This document shows, piece after piece, positions 34,973-43,223 of a stretch of 64,000 nucleotides of DNA. The stretch is from JAGOEY01 sp017997515. GTDB taxonomy: Bacteria; Pseudomonadota; Gammaproteobacteria; Burkholderiales; Burkholderiaceae_C. The notes beneath the pieces are model-generated. The model did not search any database and was not told where the DNA came from. It saw only the letters and a list, made by a program, of their open reading frames with translations. Positions within the stretch are counted from its first letter, which is position 1. Each line of letters starts with the position of its first letter. A program made the position numbers and the translations under genes. Location of the stretch: positions 310,001 to 374,000 of the forward strand of contig CP111109.1 of the NCBI GenBank assembly GCA_026314275.1. Direction: 5' to 3'.

Positions 34973-35017
34973 GAAATTGTGTGGCCTCAGGTCAGGTTCT
35001 TCGGGTGAAGCGTGTGG

Positions 35018-35176
35018 GATGCCCTTCATAACTCCTCGCGGCGGGTGACAGTACGGACTCGGGCGGTCTGCGGCGTTGCTTTTCTTGCCAATAGCCGTGC
35101 TATTGGCTGCAAAACGCGCCTTGCATCCCATCCCGATCCGTACTGCACCCACTCGCGTAGAGTTATGCAGAGCATC
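35018..35176. repeat. 159-bp MITE-like element, copy 2, between ntrB and ntrC
   Basis: The ends GATGCCCTTCATAACTC... and ...GAGTTATGCAGAGCATC pair as inverted repeats over about 45 bases with few mismatches. Inside, GGGCGGTCTGCGGCGTTGC and GCGCCTTGCATCCCATCCCG are exact inverted matches to copy 1 at 13827-14091, and CCAATAGC/GCTATTGG forms a central hairpin. It fits precisely into the gap between ntrB stop and ntrC start, so the ntrBC messenger would carry a long stable hairpin. Confidence 0.75.
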
Positions 35177-35177
35177 C

Positions 35178-36302
35178 CTAGGGCAACGGGATCAGTATCT
35201 TGAAATCCGTTCTTCCTGGCACGCTGTCGCATTCAATCAGGCCATGGTGCTGCTGCACAAAGGTTTGCGCCAATGTCAGTCCCAACCCCGAACCGCCGTC
35301 TCGCCCCGACACCAGCGGGTAGAAAATGCGGTCCTTGATCGAGTCCGCCACACCGGGCCCGTTGTCAATGACATGCAATTCCAATGCCAGTCGGTAGCGT
35401 TGTTTGCCAAAAGTCACCTGCCGCGCAATCCGCGTGCTGAAAATGATCTCTGCGTCCCCCAGCGCGACCCGTTCGGACAGCGCCTGGGCCGCGTTGTGGG
35501 CGATGTTGAGCACGGCCTGGATCAGCTGTTCGCGGTCGCCCCGGAACTCGGGGATGGACGTGTCGTAGTCGCGTTCGATACGCAACCCGCGCGGGAATTC
35601 CGCCAGGATCACCGAGCGCACCCGCTCACACACCTCGTGGATGTTCACGTCCCCCACCAGATGCGGCCTGCGGTGCGGTGCGAGCAGGCGGTCCACCAGC
35701 GTCTGCAGGCGGTCGGCCTCGTGGATGATGACCTGGGTGTACTCGATCAGGTCCTTGGACTCGATCTCCATCTGCAGCAACTGCGCCGCGCCACGGATGC
35801 CACCGAGCGGGTTCTTGATCTCATGCGCCAGGTTGCGGATCAGCTCCTTGTTGGCCTGCGCCTGGTCGATCAGGCGTTCTTCGCGGTCCTGTTTGACCTG
35901 CTGCTCCAGCGGCAGCAGTTCCACAATAATCTCGCCCGGGTGTTCGGTCTGCGCCACGATCACGTGCACGGGCACCGCCTCGTGGTTCAGGCGTTTGAGC
36001 CAGGCGTCGTAACGCAGGGCCGCAAACTCGTTGCTGCCCGCCCCTTCCAGCGCCGTACGCAGGAGCTGGGGCTCGGTAAAACACTCGGGGAAGGGGGAAC
36101 CTTCAATGGTGCGGCGCGAGGTGCCAATGGCATCCTCCAGGGCAGAGTTGGCAAACAGCACGGAGCCATCACTCTGCACCACCGCAATCAGTGTGGCGAG
36201 CAGGTCGAAGGACTGGAAACGTGCGGCGTTGAAAACCTGCTTTTTCTTGGGCGACTTAGCGGGGCGCAGGAACACGGCCCAACTCCCGTTTGATGCCGGC
36301 AA
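35178..36302 (-). CDS. ntrB: Nitrogen regulation sensor kinase NtrB (NR II)
   Basis: 374 residues, cytosolic: PAS domain (about 28-130), dimerisation/phospho-acceptor with H160 in NLAHEIKNPLGGIRG, and an ATPase domain (NIAHNAAQAL, VIDNGPGVADS, GGSGLGLTLAQ). It phosphorylates or dephosphorylates NtrC in response to PII and nitrogen status. Its N-terminus overlaps the end of the preceding DUF4124 gene by 47 bases. Confidence 0.93.
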   Translation of the reverse strand: MPASNGSWAVFLRPAKSPKKKQVFNAARFQSFDLLATLIAVVQSDGSVLFANSALEDAIGTSRRTIEGSPFPECFTEPQLLRTALEGAGSNEFAALRYDAWLKRLNHEAVPVHVIVAQTEHPGEIIVELLPLEQQVKQDREERLIDQAQANKELIRNLAHEIKNPLGGIRGAAQLLQMEIESKDLIEYTQVIIHEADRLQTLVDRLLAPHRRPHLVGDVNIHEVCERVRSVILAEFPRGLRIERDYDTSIPEFRGDREQLIQAVLNIAHNAAQALSERVALGDAEIIFSTRIARQVTFGKQRYRLALELHVIDNGPGVADSIKDRIFYPLVSGRDGGSGLGLTLAQTFVQQHHGLIECDSVPGRTDFKILIPLP

Positions 36303-36753
36303 TATCGCTCTCGTTGCGCAGAATGCTGGCCTTCAGTTCGGCCACGCGGTCCAGGTACTTCTGGTGGTTGCGCGTCTCAGGCCCCAGTTTGTCGGGCTCG
36401 CCGTTGTTGTATTCCTTCTGCAGCTCGGCCTGGCGAGCCTCTGCCTTGCGCAGCTCGGTCTCGAGAATCGCGCGCGAATCGGAATCGCGGGCACGCTGGT
36501 CGGTGGCGGCCACACGAGGGGCGTTGGCGGGGGCTGCAGCAGCTGGTGCACCCGGTGCCGCAGCGGCCGGGCGGGCGCCTTCGATCACGGTGACATTGCC
36601 GCCCTCCACCCGCTTGCAGCCCCGTTTTTCAGCGTCTTTGGCATTGGTGTATTCGTTGCCACACCGAAATATGGCACCACTTTGCGCCCAGGCTGCACCC
36701 GTTGCCGAGAAGGCCAGGACCAACACAAGGGAGATTTTCAGGCTATTTTTCAT
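36256..36753 (-). CDS. Exported DUF4124-type protein
   Basis: 165 residues. Signal peptide MKNSLKISLVLVLAFSATGA ending at AWA-Q, then a short DUF4124-like motif (IFRCGNEYTNAKDAEKRGCK, two Cys) and a long charged coiled-coil (TELRKAEARQAELQKEYNN). Function unknown. It sits between glnA and ntrB and overlaps ntrB. The start at 36753 is set by the signal peptide; the longer frame to 36822 is unlikely. Confidence 0.75.
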   Translation of the reverse strand: MKNSLKISLVLVLAFSATGAAWAQSGAIFRCGNEYTNAKDAEKRGCKRVEGGNVTVIEGARPAAAAPGAPAAAAPANAPRVAATDQRARDSDSRAILETELRKAEARQAELQKEYNNGEPDKLGPETRNHQKYLDRVAELKASILRNESDIAGIKRELGRVPAPR

Positions 36754-36859
36754 AGGAATGGCGTACAAAAAGGTACACACAGGTAGTGAGGCAAGTATCC
36801 CGCAATCGTTCCACACAGGCAAAAAAAGAGCCCTCGGTCGGAATGGGGCATGGCACCCA

Positions 36860-36893
36860 AAAAAAAAGCGGCTTGCGCCGCTTTTTTTATAGA
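36860..36893 (-). terminator. Intrinsic terminator after glnA
   Basis: AAGCGGCTTGCGCCGCTT flanked by an A run on the left and a T run on the right, so it can stop transcription in both directions. It lies just below the glnA stop at 36905 and should limit read-through into the DUF4124-ntrBC genes. Confidence 0.8.
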
Positions 36894-36904
36894 CCGTTCG
36901 CAGC

Positions 36905-38320
36905 TTACAGCGAATAGTACATGTCGAATTCGACAGGGTGTGCAGCCATACGCATACGGGTGACTTCCTGCATCTTCAGGTCGATGTAGGCGTCGATGTA
37001 CGAGTCAGTGAACACGCCACCCTTGGTCAGGAACGCACGGTCTGCGTCCAGGCATTCCAGCGCCTGGTCGAGGCTGTGGCAGACGGTGGGGATCAGTGCG
37101 TCTTCTTCGGGCGGCAGATGGTACAGGTCCTTCGTGGCGGCTTCGCCTGGATGGATCTTGTTTTCCACGCCGTCCAGACCGGCCATCAGCAGGGCTGCAA
37201 AACCGAGGTAGGGGTTCATCAGTGGATCGGGGAAACGTGCTTCCACGCGGCGGCCCTTGGGGTTTGCCACGAAAGGAATACGGATCGATGCCGAGCGGTT
37301 CTTGGCCGAGTAAGCCAGCTTCACCGGTGCTTCGAAGCCTGGCACCAGACGCTTGTAGCTGTTGGTACCGGGGTTGGTGATGGCGTTCAGGGCACGGGCG
37401 TGCTTGATGATGCCGCCGATGTAGTACAGAGCGAAGTCGGACAGGCCTGCGTAGCCGTCGCCAGCGAACAGGTTCTTGCCGTCTTTCCAGACAGACTGGT
37501 GCACGTGCATACCGGAGCCGTTGTCACCCACGATGGGCTTGGGCATGAAGGTGGCGGTCTTGCCGTAGGCGTGGGCCACGTTGTGGATCACGTACTTTTG
37601 CAGCTGGACCCAGTCAGCGCGCTCGATCAGCGTGCTGAACTTGGTGCCCAGTTCCATTTGGCCGGCGTTGGCCACTTCATGGTGGTGCACTTCAACCGGG
37701 ATGCCCAGGCTTTCCAGGATCAGGCACATTTCCGAGCGCATGTCCTGGAAGCTGTCGACTGGTGGCACGGGGAAGTAACCACCCTTGACTGCGGGACGGT
37801 GGCCGTGGTTGCCGTGTTCGAATTCCTTGCCGGTGTTCCATGCGGCTTCTTCAGATTCGATCTTGACGAAGCAGCCGGACATGTCGTTGGCCCAACGGAT
37901 GCCGTCGAACACGAAGAATTCTGGTTCTGGTCCGAAGAATGCCGTGTCGCCGAGGCCCGAGGCCTTCATGTAGGCTTCAGCGCGCTTGGCCAGCGAACGG
38001 GGATCGCGCTCGTACGGCTTGCCGTCGGCTGGATCGACCACGTCGCAGGTCAGGATCATCGTCGTTTCTTCAAAAAACGGGTCGATGTTGGCGGTGTTGG
38101 GGTCGGGCATGAGTTGCATGTCCGAGGCTTCAATGCCCTTCCAGCCGGCGATGGACGAGCCGTCGAACGCGTGGCCCGAGCTGAACTTGTCTTCGTCAAA
38201 GTGCGAAACGGGCACGGTGACGTGCTGCTCCTTGCCACGGGTGTCGGTGAAACGGAAGTCAACAAACTTGACTTCGTTTTCTTTCACCAGCTTCATCACG
38301 TCTGCGACGGTCTTGGCCAT
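36905..38320 (-). CDS. glnA: Glutamine synthetase type I
   Basis: 471 residues. Makes glutamine from glutamate, ammonia and ATP. Signatures: FDGSSIAGWKGIEASDM, the ATP-binding KPIVGDNGSGMHVHQS, and the adenylylation loop with the Tyr in KDLYHLPPEE. Start at the second of two tandem ATG codons. It has a sigma-54 promoter and a probable NtrC site upstream, and ntrB/ntrC follow. Confidence 0.97.
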   Translation of the reverse strand: MAKTVADVMKLVKENEVKFVDFRFTDTRGKEQHVTVPVSHFDEDKFSSGHAFDGSSIAGWKGIEASDMQLMPDPNTANIDPFFEETTMILTCDVVDPADGKPYERDPRSLAKRAEAYMKASGLGDTAFFGPEPEFFVFDGIRWANDMSGCFVKIESEEAAWNTGKEFEHGNHGHRPAVKGGYFPVPPVDSFQDMRSEMCLILESLGIPVEVHHHEVANAGQMELGTKFSTLIERADWVQLQKYVIHNVAHAYGKTATFMPKPIVGDNGSGMHVHQSVWKDGKNLFAGDGYAGLSDFALYYIGGIIKHARALNAITNPGTNSYKRLVPGFEAPVKLAYSAKNRSASIRIPFVANPKGRRVEARFPDPLMNPYLGFAALLMAGLDGVENKIHPGEAATKDLYHLPPEEDALIPTVCHSLDQALECLDADRAFLTKGGVFTDSYIDAYIDLKMQEVTRMRMAAHPVEFDMYYSL

Positions 38321-38372
38321 CAAATTCTCCTGGTTGGCACTTGTTGAAAAGAATAGGGTTCAGCAAAGGGAA

Positions 38373-38389
38373 TGCAGTTTTTGTGCCAC
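38373..38389 (-). promoter_or_regulatory. Sigma-54 promoter of glnA
   Basis: On the minus strand GTGGCACAAAAACTGCAT shows the -24 TGGCAC (38388-38383) and -12 CTGC (38377-38374) elements with correct spacing. Transcription would begin near 38362, about 40 bases before the ATG. Confidence 0.75.
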
Positions 38390-38539
38390 GTTGCACCCAC
38401 AGCATGTGGGCCAGCACTTCCCGAAAGCCCGCCTATTTTGCCTTGGGTCTCTGCCCTAAATGGTGATGTGCAGCATGATTTTGTGCAAATCAGTACACAG
38501 ACTGACGGGTTGCGCACCATTTAAGAGCATTTCTGCAAA

Positions 38540-38556
38540 TGCACCAAAACAATGCA
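38540..38556 (-). promoter_or_regulatory. Probable NtrC-binding enhancer site
   Basis: TGCACCAAAACAATGCA matches the NtrC dyad TGCACC-N5-GGTGCA in 10 of 12 positions and lies about 165 bases upstream of the sigma-54 promoter, a normal enhancer distance. It is next to the end of the cinA-like gene. Confidence 0.55.
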
Positions 38557-38558
38557 CA

Positions 38559-39431
38559 TCAGCTTCGCACCAACTCGGGGCCCAGCTTCACGTCAAATGT
38601 GTGCAGCCCGGCCAGCAACGCAGGGTAGGCACGGCCGACGGCTTCAGGCGTCCCTTTGACACCCAGTTCAATGTGGCGGCCGTACTCGGGGTGGTCCACA
38701 CTCGGCAGGCTAAAAACCTTGATGCCTTCGTGCGATTTTTCCAGCGCCACCATCAGCGGCGTGAGGGCCGCCTCCATTCCGCCAAACACGATGATGGACT
38801 TCTCCAGCCAGGCGGCCTGTTCAAAAAGGTGGCTGTACTGCGTGTCCAGCACCCACTCCACCATGGGCCAGGCCATCACCGGGAAACCGGGCACAAAATG
38901 CACCGCCCCACCACCCGCACCCTTGCACGAAAAACCGGGAATCTTGTTGTACGGGTTGGGGATGATGCGTGCGCCCTCTGGGAACACACCCATGTTCAGG
39001 CGGTGGATGTTGTCGGGGTGGTCGGGCTGGTACACCGTACCCTGCTCGCGTGCGGTGTCCTGCATCCGTTCACGGATCAGCGCTTCGGCCTGCGGGTGCA
39101 GCGCCAGCGGAAGACCCAGCGCCTGCGCGGCACACTGGCGGGTGTGGTCGTCTGGCGTGGCCCCGATACCGCCGGTGGAGAACACCACGTCGCCTGCTGC
39201 AAACGCGCGCTTGAGCGTGGCGGTGATGCGCTCGGGCGAATCGCCCACATAGTCGGCCCAGGCCAGCTGCAAACCACGCGCGCCAAGCAGGGAGATCACT
39301 TTGGGCAGGTGTTTGTCGACCCGTTTACCCGAGAGAATTTCGTCCCCAATGATGATGAGGCCGAACGCAGGTTTCTGCAGCTCTTCAGGGTGGGCTGGCG
39401 GGTGCGGGAGGGAGGGTGTGGGGCTGGTCAT
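38559..39431 (-). CDS. Molybdopterin-binding / CinA N-terminal-like protein
   Basis: 290 residues. MoaB/MogA-like fold with LIIIGDEILSGKRVDKHLP and FSTGGIGATPDDHTRQ, as in the N-terminal COG1058 domain of CinA. The C-terminal amidohydrolase domain of full CinA is absent. The related COG1058 enzymes hydrolyse nucleotide pyrophosphates; the role here is uncertain. Its start overlaps the end of the upstream gene by 47 bases. Confidence 0.8.
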   Translation of the reverse strand: MTSPTPSLPHPPAHPEELQKPAFGLIIIGDEILSGKRVDKHLPKVISLLGARGLQLAWADYVGDSPERITATLKRAFAAGDVVFSTGGIGATPDDHTRQCAAQALGLPLALHPQAEALIRERMQDTAREQGTVYQPDHPDNIHRLNMGVFPEGARIIPNPYNKIPGFSCKGAGGGAVHFVPGFPVMAWPMVEWVLDTQYSHLFEQAAWLEKSIIVFGGMEAALTPLMVALEKSHEGIKVFSLPSVDHPEYGRHIELGVKGTPEAVGRAYPALLAGLHTFDVKLGPELVRS

Positions 39432-40317
39432 GCGGCAATGCTAGCGGCAACACGGCATCAGCGGGCGGCAAGGTGGTGATGTCCGCGACAGGCTCCATGG
39501 CAGTGGCCTGCTGCTCCCGGTCGGCCTTGTCACGCTGTAGCTGCAGTGCGGCCAGGCAGTAATGCGAAAACCAGAGTGACGAGAACGCAAAAATCAGCGC
39601 ATAAATCCAGATGGCGATGGGCACCAGAATGACAAACGCTGCCGCAAACAAGGCGCCCGACGCCCACACGATGCTGGGCGCAGCCCCCAGGTAACCACAC
39701 AACACACCCATACCAACGAGGTAGGCACGGTGCTCACGGACCAGCAGGTGGCGCTCCTCCACACTGGCGTGTTCGGCCAGGGCGTCAAAACTCATCACGC
39801 GGTAGGTCAACCAGCCCCAGATCAGCGGCGGCAAGACCAGAATCAGTGGCGGCACCAGCCACAGCGGCAGCGATACCACCAGCGCCACCCCGGCCAGGAG
39901 TGTGGAGCTGAGCGACCACACCACACTCTTCATGAAGGAGCCGCCCTTCTTGCGCTCCAGCAGCGGAAAACGGCGCTCGGCTACCATGGACAACAGCGAC
40001 GGCGTCATCAGCACGGCCACCATCAGCAGCGAGCCCACCACGATAAACGGGGTGATGGCGAAGATCACGATCAACGGTGCCAACACAGTTTTCAGGCCGC
40101 CCATACCCATACCCTGGAGCCAGTCCCAGAACAGGTTCAGTGTGTTGGATGCCTCCAGGCCAGAACGCACTGCGTCCAGCGCGGCGTCCCAGAAAAAGTA
40201 GCCCAACCCAAGGGCCAGCGCCACCATGATCAGCAGTGGCAAAAACGACAGCGCAATCACACGCGGGCGCACGCAGTAAGCTGCGGCGCGCCAGAAAGAG
40301 TCCAGAAGAAGTCCCAT
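39385..40317 (-). CDS. EI24 (CysZ-like) membrane protein
   Basis: 310 residues with about six membrane helices and an EI24-type pattern (FLPLLIMVALALGLGYFFWD, GSLLMVAVLMTPSLLSMV). Distantly related to CysZ sulfate transporters; substrate unknown. Start ATG at 40317; the longer open frame upstream is a shadow of the desaturase gene. The Pro-rich tail overlaps the start of the next gene. Confidence 0.75.
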   Translation of the reverse strand: MGLLLDSFWRAAAYCVRPRVIALSFLPLLIMVALALGLGYFFWDAALDAVRSGLEASNTLNLFWDWLQGMGMGGLKTVLAPLIVIFAITPFIVVGSLLMVAVLMTPSLLSMVAERRFPLLERKKGGSFMKSVVWSLSSTLLAGVALVVSLPLWLVPPLILVLPPLIWGWLTYRVMSFDALAEHASVEERHLLVREHRAYLVGMGVLCGYLGAAPSIVWASGALFAAAFVILVPIAIWIYALIFAFSSLWFSHYCLAALQLQRDKADREQQATAMEPVADITTLPPADAVLPLALPHDQPHTLPPAPASPP

Positions 40318-40354
40318 GGGGGCCAAGCATAGCGCCGCAGCGCACCCCTGCGTT

Positions 40355-41341
40355 TCAGCCGCGCCCCAACAAGCGCTGCACACCCAGCCACTGCTGCCGC
40401 CAAAACCCCCGCCCGTAGTCACGCACCCGGCCCTTGCCATCGGGTTCGACCTGGTCGCGGATGCCGGTGGGGTCGTAACGCAGCTCGAAATTGGCGGTGC
40501 CAAACAACATGTCCCACCAGGGCAAGAGCACACCAAAGTTGTGTCCGCCGAGGGTGTTTTTCCCCTCTGATTCGTGGCCGATGCCGATGCTGTGGTGCAG
40601 CCGGTGAAACCGCGGGCTGATCCACAACCGTTCACCCACCCGGCCAAACCAGATGCGCAGGTTGGCGTGCTGGAAACTCTCGCTGAGCTGGGTGAACGCC
40701 ACGACGGCCACAAACTGCCCTGGCGCGATGCCGATAAGCTGCGCCACCACCACGATGATGCAGTCGCGTAACACGTCGTCGAGCAGGTGGTTGCGGTTGT
40801 CGCTCCACATCGTCATCTGCCGCTGCGAGTGGTGCAGCGCGTGCAGGCTCCACCACCAGTTAAAGCCGTGCTGCCCGCGGTGGATCCAGTAGTCCACAAA
40901 GTCGAACACCACCAGGTACATCAGAAAACTGGCCAGCGGCAGGTCGGTCACACCGGGCCACAGGCTGCCCAGCATGTCGTCCAGGTGGAAGGTGCTGAGC
41001 CCCATCACACGCAACCAGCCAAAGCCGTCGTCAAAAAACGGCTCCAGCGCAAAAAACAGCAGCACCCGGAACAGGCCCAGCCGGTGCACCAGGGTGTAGA
41101 GGATGTCGGTGCGGATCTCGGCGCGGTCGGTGATCGGCTCGACCGGCCGCCAGCGTTGCAGCGGGCCGATCACGGCCACCAGCACGGCAATCTGCAGCAA
41201 ACCCACCAGCAACCAGCCCGTGGCCGTAAACGCGTCTTCCACCAGGTTGCCCATGCCCAAGGCAAAAATGATGGGTTGCACCATGGCTTCAAACAGCCAC
41301 TGCTGCGCGCTTGCAAATACGTCGCTCAACCAACCCAGCAT
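40355..41341 (-). CDS. Sterol desaturase / fatty acid hydroxylase family protein
   Basis: 328 residues, integral membrane. The His boxes of the di-iron site are HRGQH, HALHHS and HRLHHS, separated by membrane helices, with a fourth in GKNTLGGHNFG. Such enzymes hydroxylate or desaturate lipids. In proteobacteria the substrate is usually unknown. Confidence 0.88.
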   Translation of the reverse strand: MLGWLSDVFASAQQWLFEAMVQPIIFALGMGNLVEDAFTATGWLLVGLLQIAVLVAVIGPLQRWRPVEPITDRAEIRTDILYTLVHRLGLFRVLLFFALEPFFDDGFGWLRVMGLSTFHLDDMLGSLWPGVTDLPLASFLMYLVVFDFVDYWIHRGQHGFNWWWSLHALHHSQRQMTMWSDNRNHLLDDVLRDCIIVVVAQLIGIAPGQFVAVVAFTQLSESFQHANLRIWFGRVGERLWISPRFHRLHHSIGIGHESEGKNTLGGHNFGVLLPWWDMLFGTANFELRYDPTGIRDQVEPDGKGRVRDYGRGFWRQQWLGVQRLLGRG

Positions 41342-41350
41342 GGTGCTTTC

Positions 41351-42157
41351 TCAGTCTTTGTGTGCAGCAATCCAGGCCGCATAGTCGGGGTGGCTGCGCA
41401 GGGTTTCAAAACAAAACCCCTTGTCCTTCAGGCCGACGATCAAGGGCTCCAGCACGGCCGGAGCCCACGGGTCTTTGCGCGACCAGATGCCCAGGTGCGC
41501 CAGCAGGATGTCACCTGCGCGGATGTCGCGCAGCGCCTTCTGCAGCAGCACCGTATTGGGGAAGGTTTCACTCGGCAACTCGTCGCCCAGGAACCCGGCA
41601 GGGGCCCAACCCACATGGGCAAACCCACAGCTGCGGGCGGCGGCCAGCAAGGCGGGGGATGTCTTGCCACCCGGCGCGCGGAACAGCGGCAAGGTTTTTT
41701 GGCCAGTGATGTCCTGCAGGCGCTGGCTGGCGGCGCGGATGTGGGTGCAGTACCCGGCGGCGTCCACCACCGACTCGCGCCCCTCCTGCGGCCCCGCGGA
41801 CGGGCGGATGCGGAATTGTGTGGCAACACCTTTGGGCTCTTTCACATCACCGCGCCAGTACGCATGGTCGATGGTGTGGGAGGCGAAGGCGTGGCCCTCG
41901 GCAGCGCGGGCCTTCCACCAGGGGGCCCAGTGGTTGCCCAGGCTGCCGTCACCTTCCTTGGTGCGCTCGTTGGCCCCGAAGAATGTGGCACGCACCTGCT
42001 GCCGTTTGAGCACTTCGGCCACCAGCGGAGCCACTTCCATGTGGCCGGTGTCAAAGGTCAAATACAGTGGTTTTTTGCAATCATTTTGGCCTGCAGCGCC
42101 CGCTGCATGGGCGCAAGCAGCTATCAATACAGTAGCAATCAGGCTGCGCAAGCGCAT
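41351..42157 (-). CDS. Exported polysaccharide deacetylase
   Basis: 268 residues. NodB-type domain with the metal-binding TFDTGHMEVAP and HTIDHAYW, and later RAPGGKTSPAL. The signal peptide (MRLRSLIATVLIAACAHAAG) and the first mature residues are encoded by a family B repeat (42077-42140), the same frame used in the DUF748 gene. Likely removes acetyl groups from a cell-wall or capsular sugar polymer. Starts 10 bases past the desaturase side of the cluster. Confidence 0.85.
   Translation of the reverse strand: MRLRSLIATVLIAACAHAAGAAGQNDCKKPLYLTFDTGHMEVAPLVAEVLKRQQVRATFFGANERTKEGDGSLGNHWAPWWKARAAEGHAFASHTIDHAYWRGDVKEPKGVATQFRIRPSAGPQEGRESVVDAAGYCTHIRAASQRLQDITGQKTLPLFRAPGGKTSPALLAAARSCGFAHVGWAPAGFLGDELPSETFPNTVLLQKALRDIRAGDILLAHLGIWSRKDPWAPAVLEPLIVGLKDKGFCFETLRSHPDYAAWIAAHKD
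42077..42140 (-). repeat. Family B repeat encoding a signal peptide
   Basis: Minus strand: GCTACTGTATTGATAGC stem, TGCTTGCGCCCATG, then GCGGGCGCTGCAGGCCAAAA. The block is wholly within the deacetylase N-terminus and encodes IATVLIAACAHAAGAAGQND. Confidence 0.75.
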
Positions 42158-42168
42158 GGCAGTTACCC

Positions 42169-43152
42169 TCAGCGTGACGCGTGGTCCAGCGTCCAGACGC
42201 CGTGGGGTGACTTGCCCACGGGCACCTGGCGCACCACTTTGCCGGTCTGGGTGTCCACCACCGAGAGTTTTTTGGCCCAGCGCGAGGTGACGTAAATCAG
42301 ACGTCCGTCGGCCGACACGTCCATACAGTCCGGTCCGCCGGGCACGGGGTAGTTGGCCACCACCTGCATGGTTTGCAGGTCGATCTTGCTGATGCTGTTG
42401 GCGACCCGGTTGCTCACGTACACATGGCGCTTGTCGCCTGCCGCACGGAACGCGTGGGCACCCTTGCCAGTGGGAATTTTTTTGACCAGTTTGGGCTCTT
42501 TACCGGTCACGTCGTACACCTCGACACCGTCGCTGCCGGTCAGGCCCAGCAGCAGCGTCTTGTCGTCGGCCGTGAGATACACGTCGGCAGGCATAGGGCC
42601 AGTCTTGGCGCGCCATTTGATAGCCTGGGTGTTCAGGTCAAACGCCACCAGTTCGTCGCTGTCCTGCATCGACGCATAAACCGTGGTGCTTTTGCTGTCG
42701 ATCCACAGGTGGCTGGGTGTTTTACTGGACGGCACCCGTTTGACCAGGGTGAAGTCCTTGCCGTCCCAGCGGTAAAAGTCCACATGGTTCAGGCGGTTGG
42801 CCACCGTCACGAACCACTTCATGTCGGGTGAAAAGCGCAGCTGGTACGGGTCCACAATGCCCTTTACCGTGCGCTGCACTTCGGCCGTGCGGGGGTCGAG
42901 AAAGGTCAGCGTGTCCGACGTGGCATTGGCCACCAGCAGCGACTTCTCGTCCGGCGTCAGGTAAATGTGGTGCGGCTCCTTGCCGGTGGGAATCCGCTGG
43001 GTCTCGGTCCACGTCACCGGGTCGATCACGCTGACGTTGGCGTCCTGCGAGTTCAGCACAAACAGCGGCGGTGCCGCGTACACCGCGGGTGCGGCCAACA
43101 ACCACACCAGGCAAGCAGAAACAAGGGAGGCGCGGCGGCAGAGGAATTTCAC
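42169..43152 (-). CDS. Exported YncE/YVTN-type beta-propeller protein
   Basis: 327 residues. Signal peptide ends at VYA-A, followed by about seven blades with YVTN-like repeats (SVIDPVTWTETQRIPTGKEP, HVYVSNRVANSISKIDL, YVTSRWAKKLSVVDTQTGKV). Periplasmic binding or scaffold protein of unknown ligand. Confidence 0.85.
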   Translation of the reverse strand: MKFLCRRASLVSACLVWLLAAPAVYAAPPLFVLNSQDANVSVIDPVTWTETQRIPTGKEPHHIYLTPDEKSLLVANATSDTLTFLDPRTAEVQRTVKGIVDPYQLRFSPDMKWFVTVANRLNHVDFYRWDGKDFTLVKRVPSSKTPSHLWIDSKSTTVYASMQDSDELVAFDLNTQAIKWRAKTGPMPADVYLTADDKTLLLGLTGSDGVEVYDVTGKEPKLVKKIPTGKGAHAFRAAGDKRHVYVSNRVANSISKIDLQTMQVVANYPVPGGPDCMDVSADGRLIYVTSRWAKKLSVVDTQTGKVVRQVPVGKSPHGVWTLDHASR

Positions 43153-43223
43153 GGCAAGACTCTTTCAGGATAGGCCGCGAGTGTAGCGCCGGGCAGCCGC
43201 CAAAACCTGCCCGATTGTGGCGT

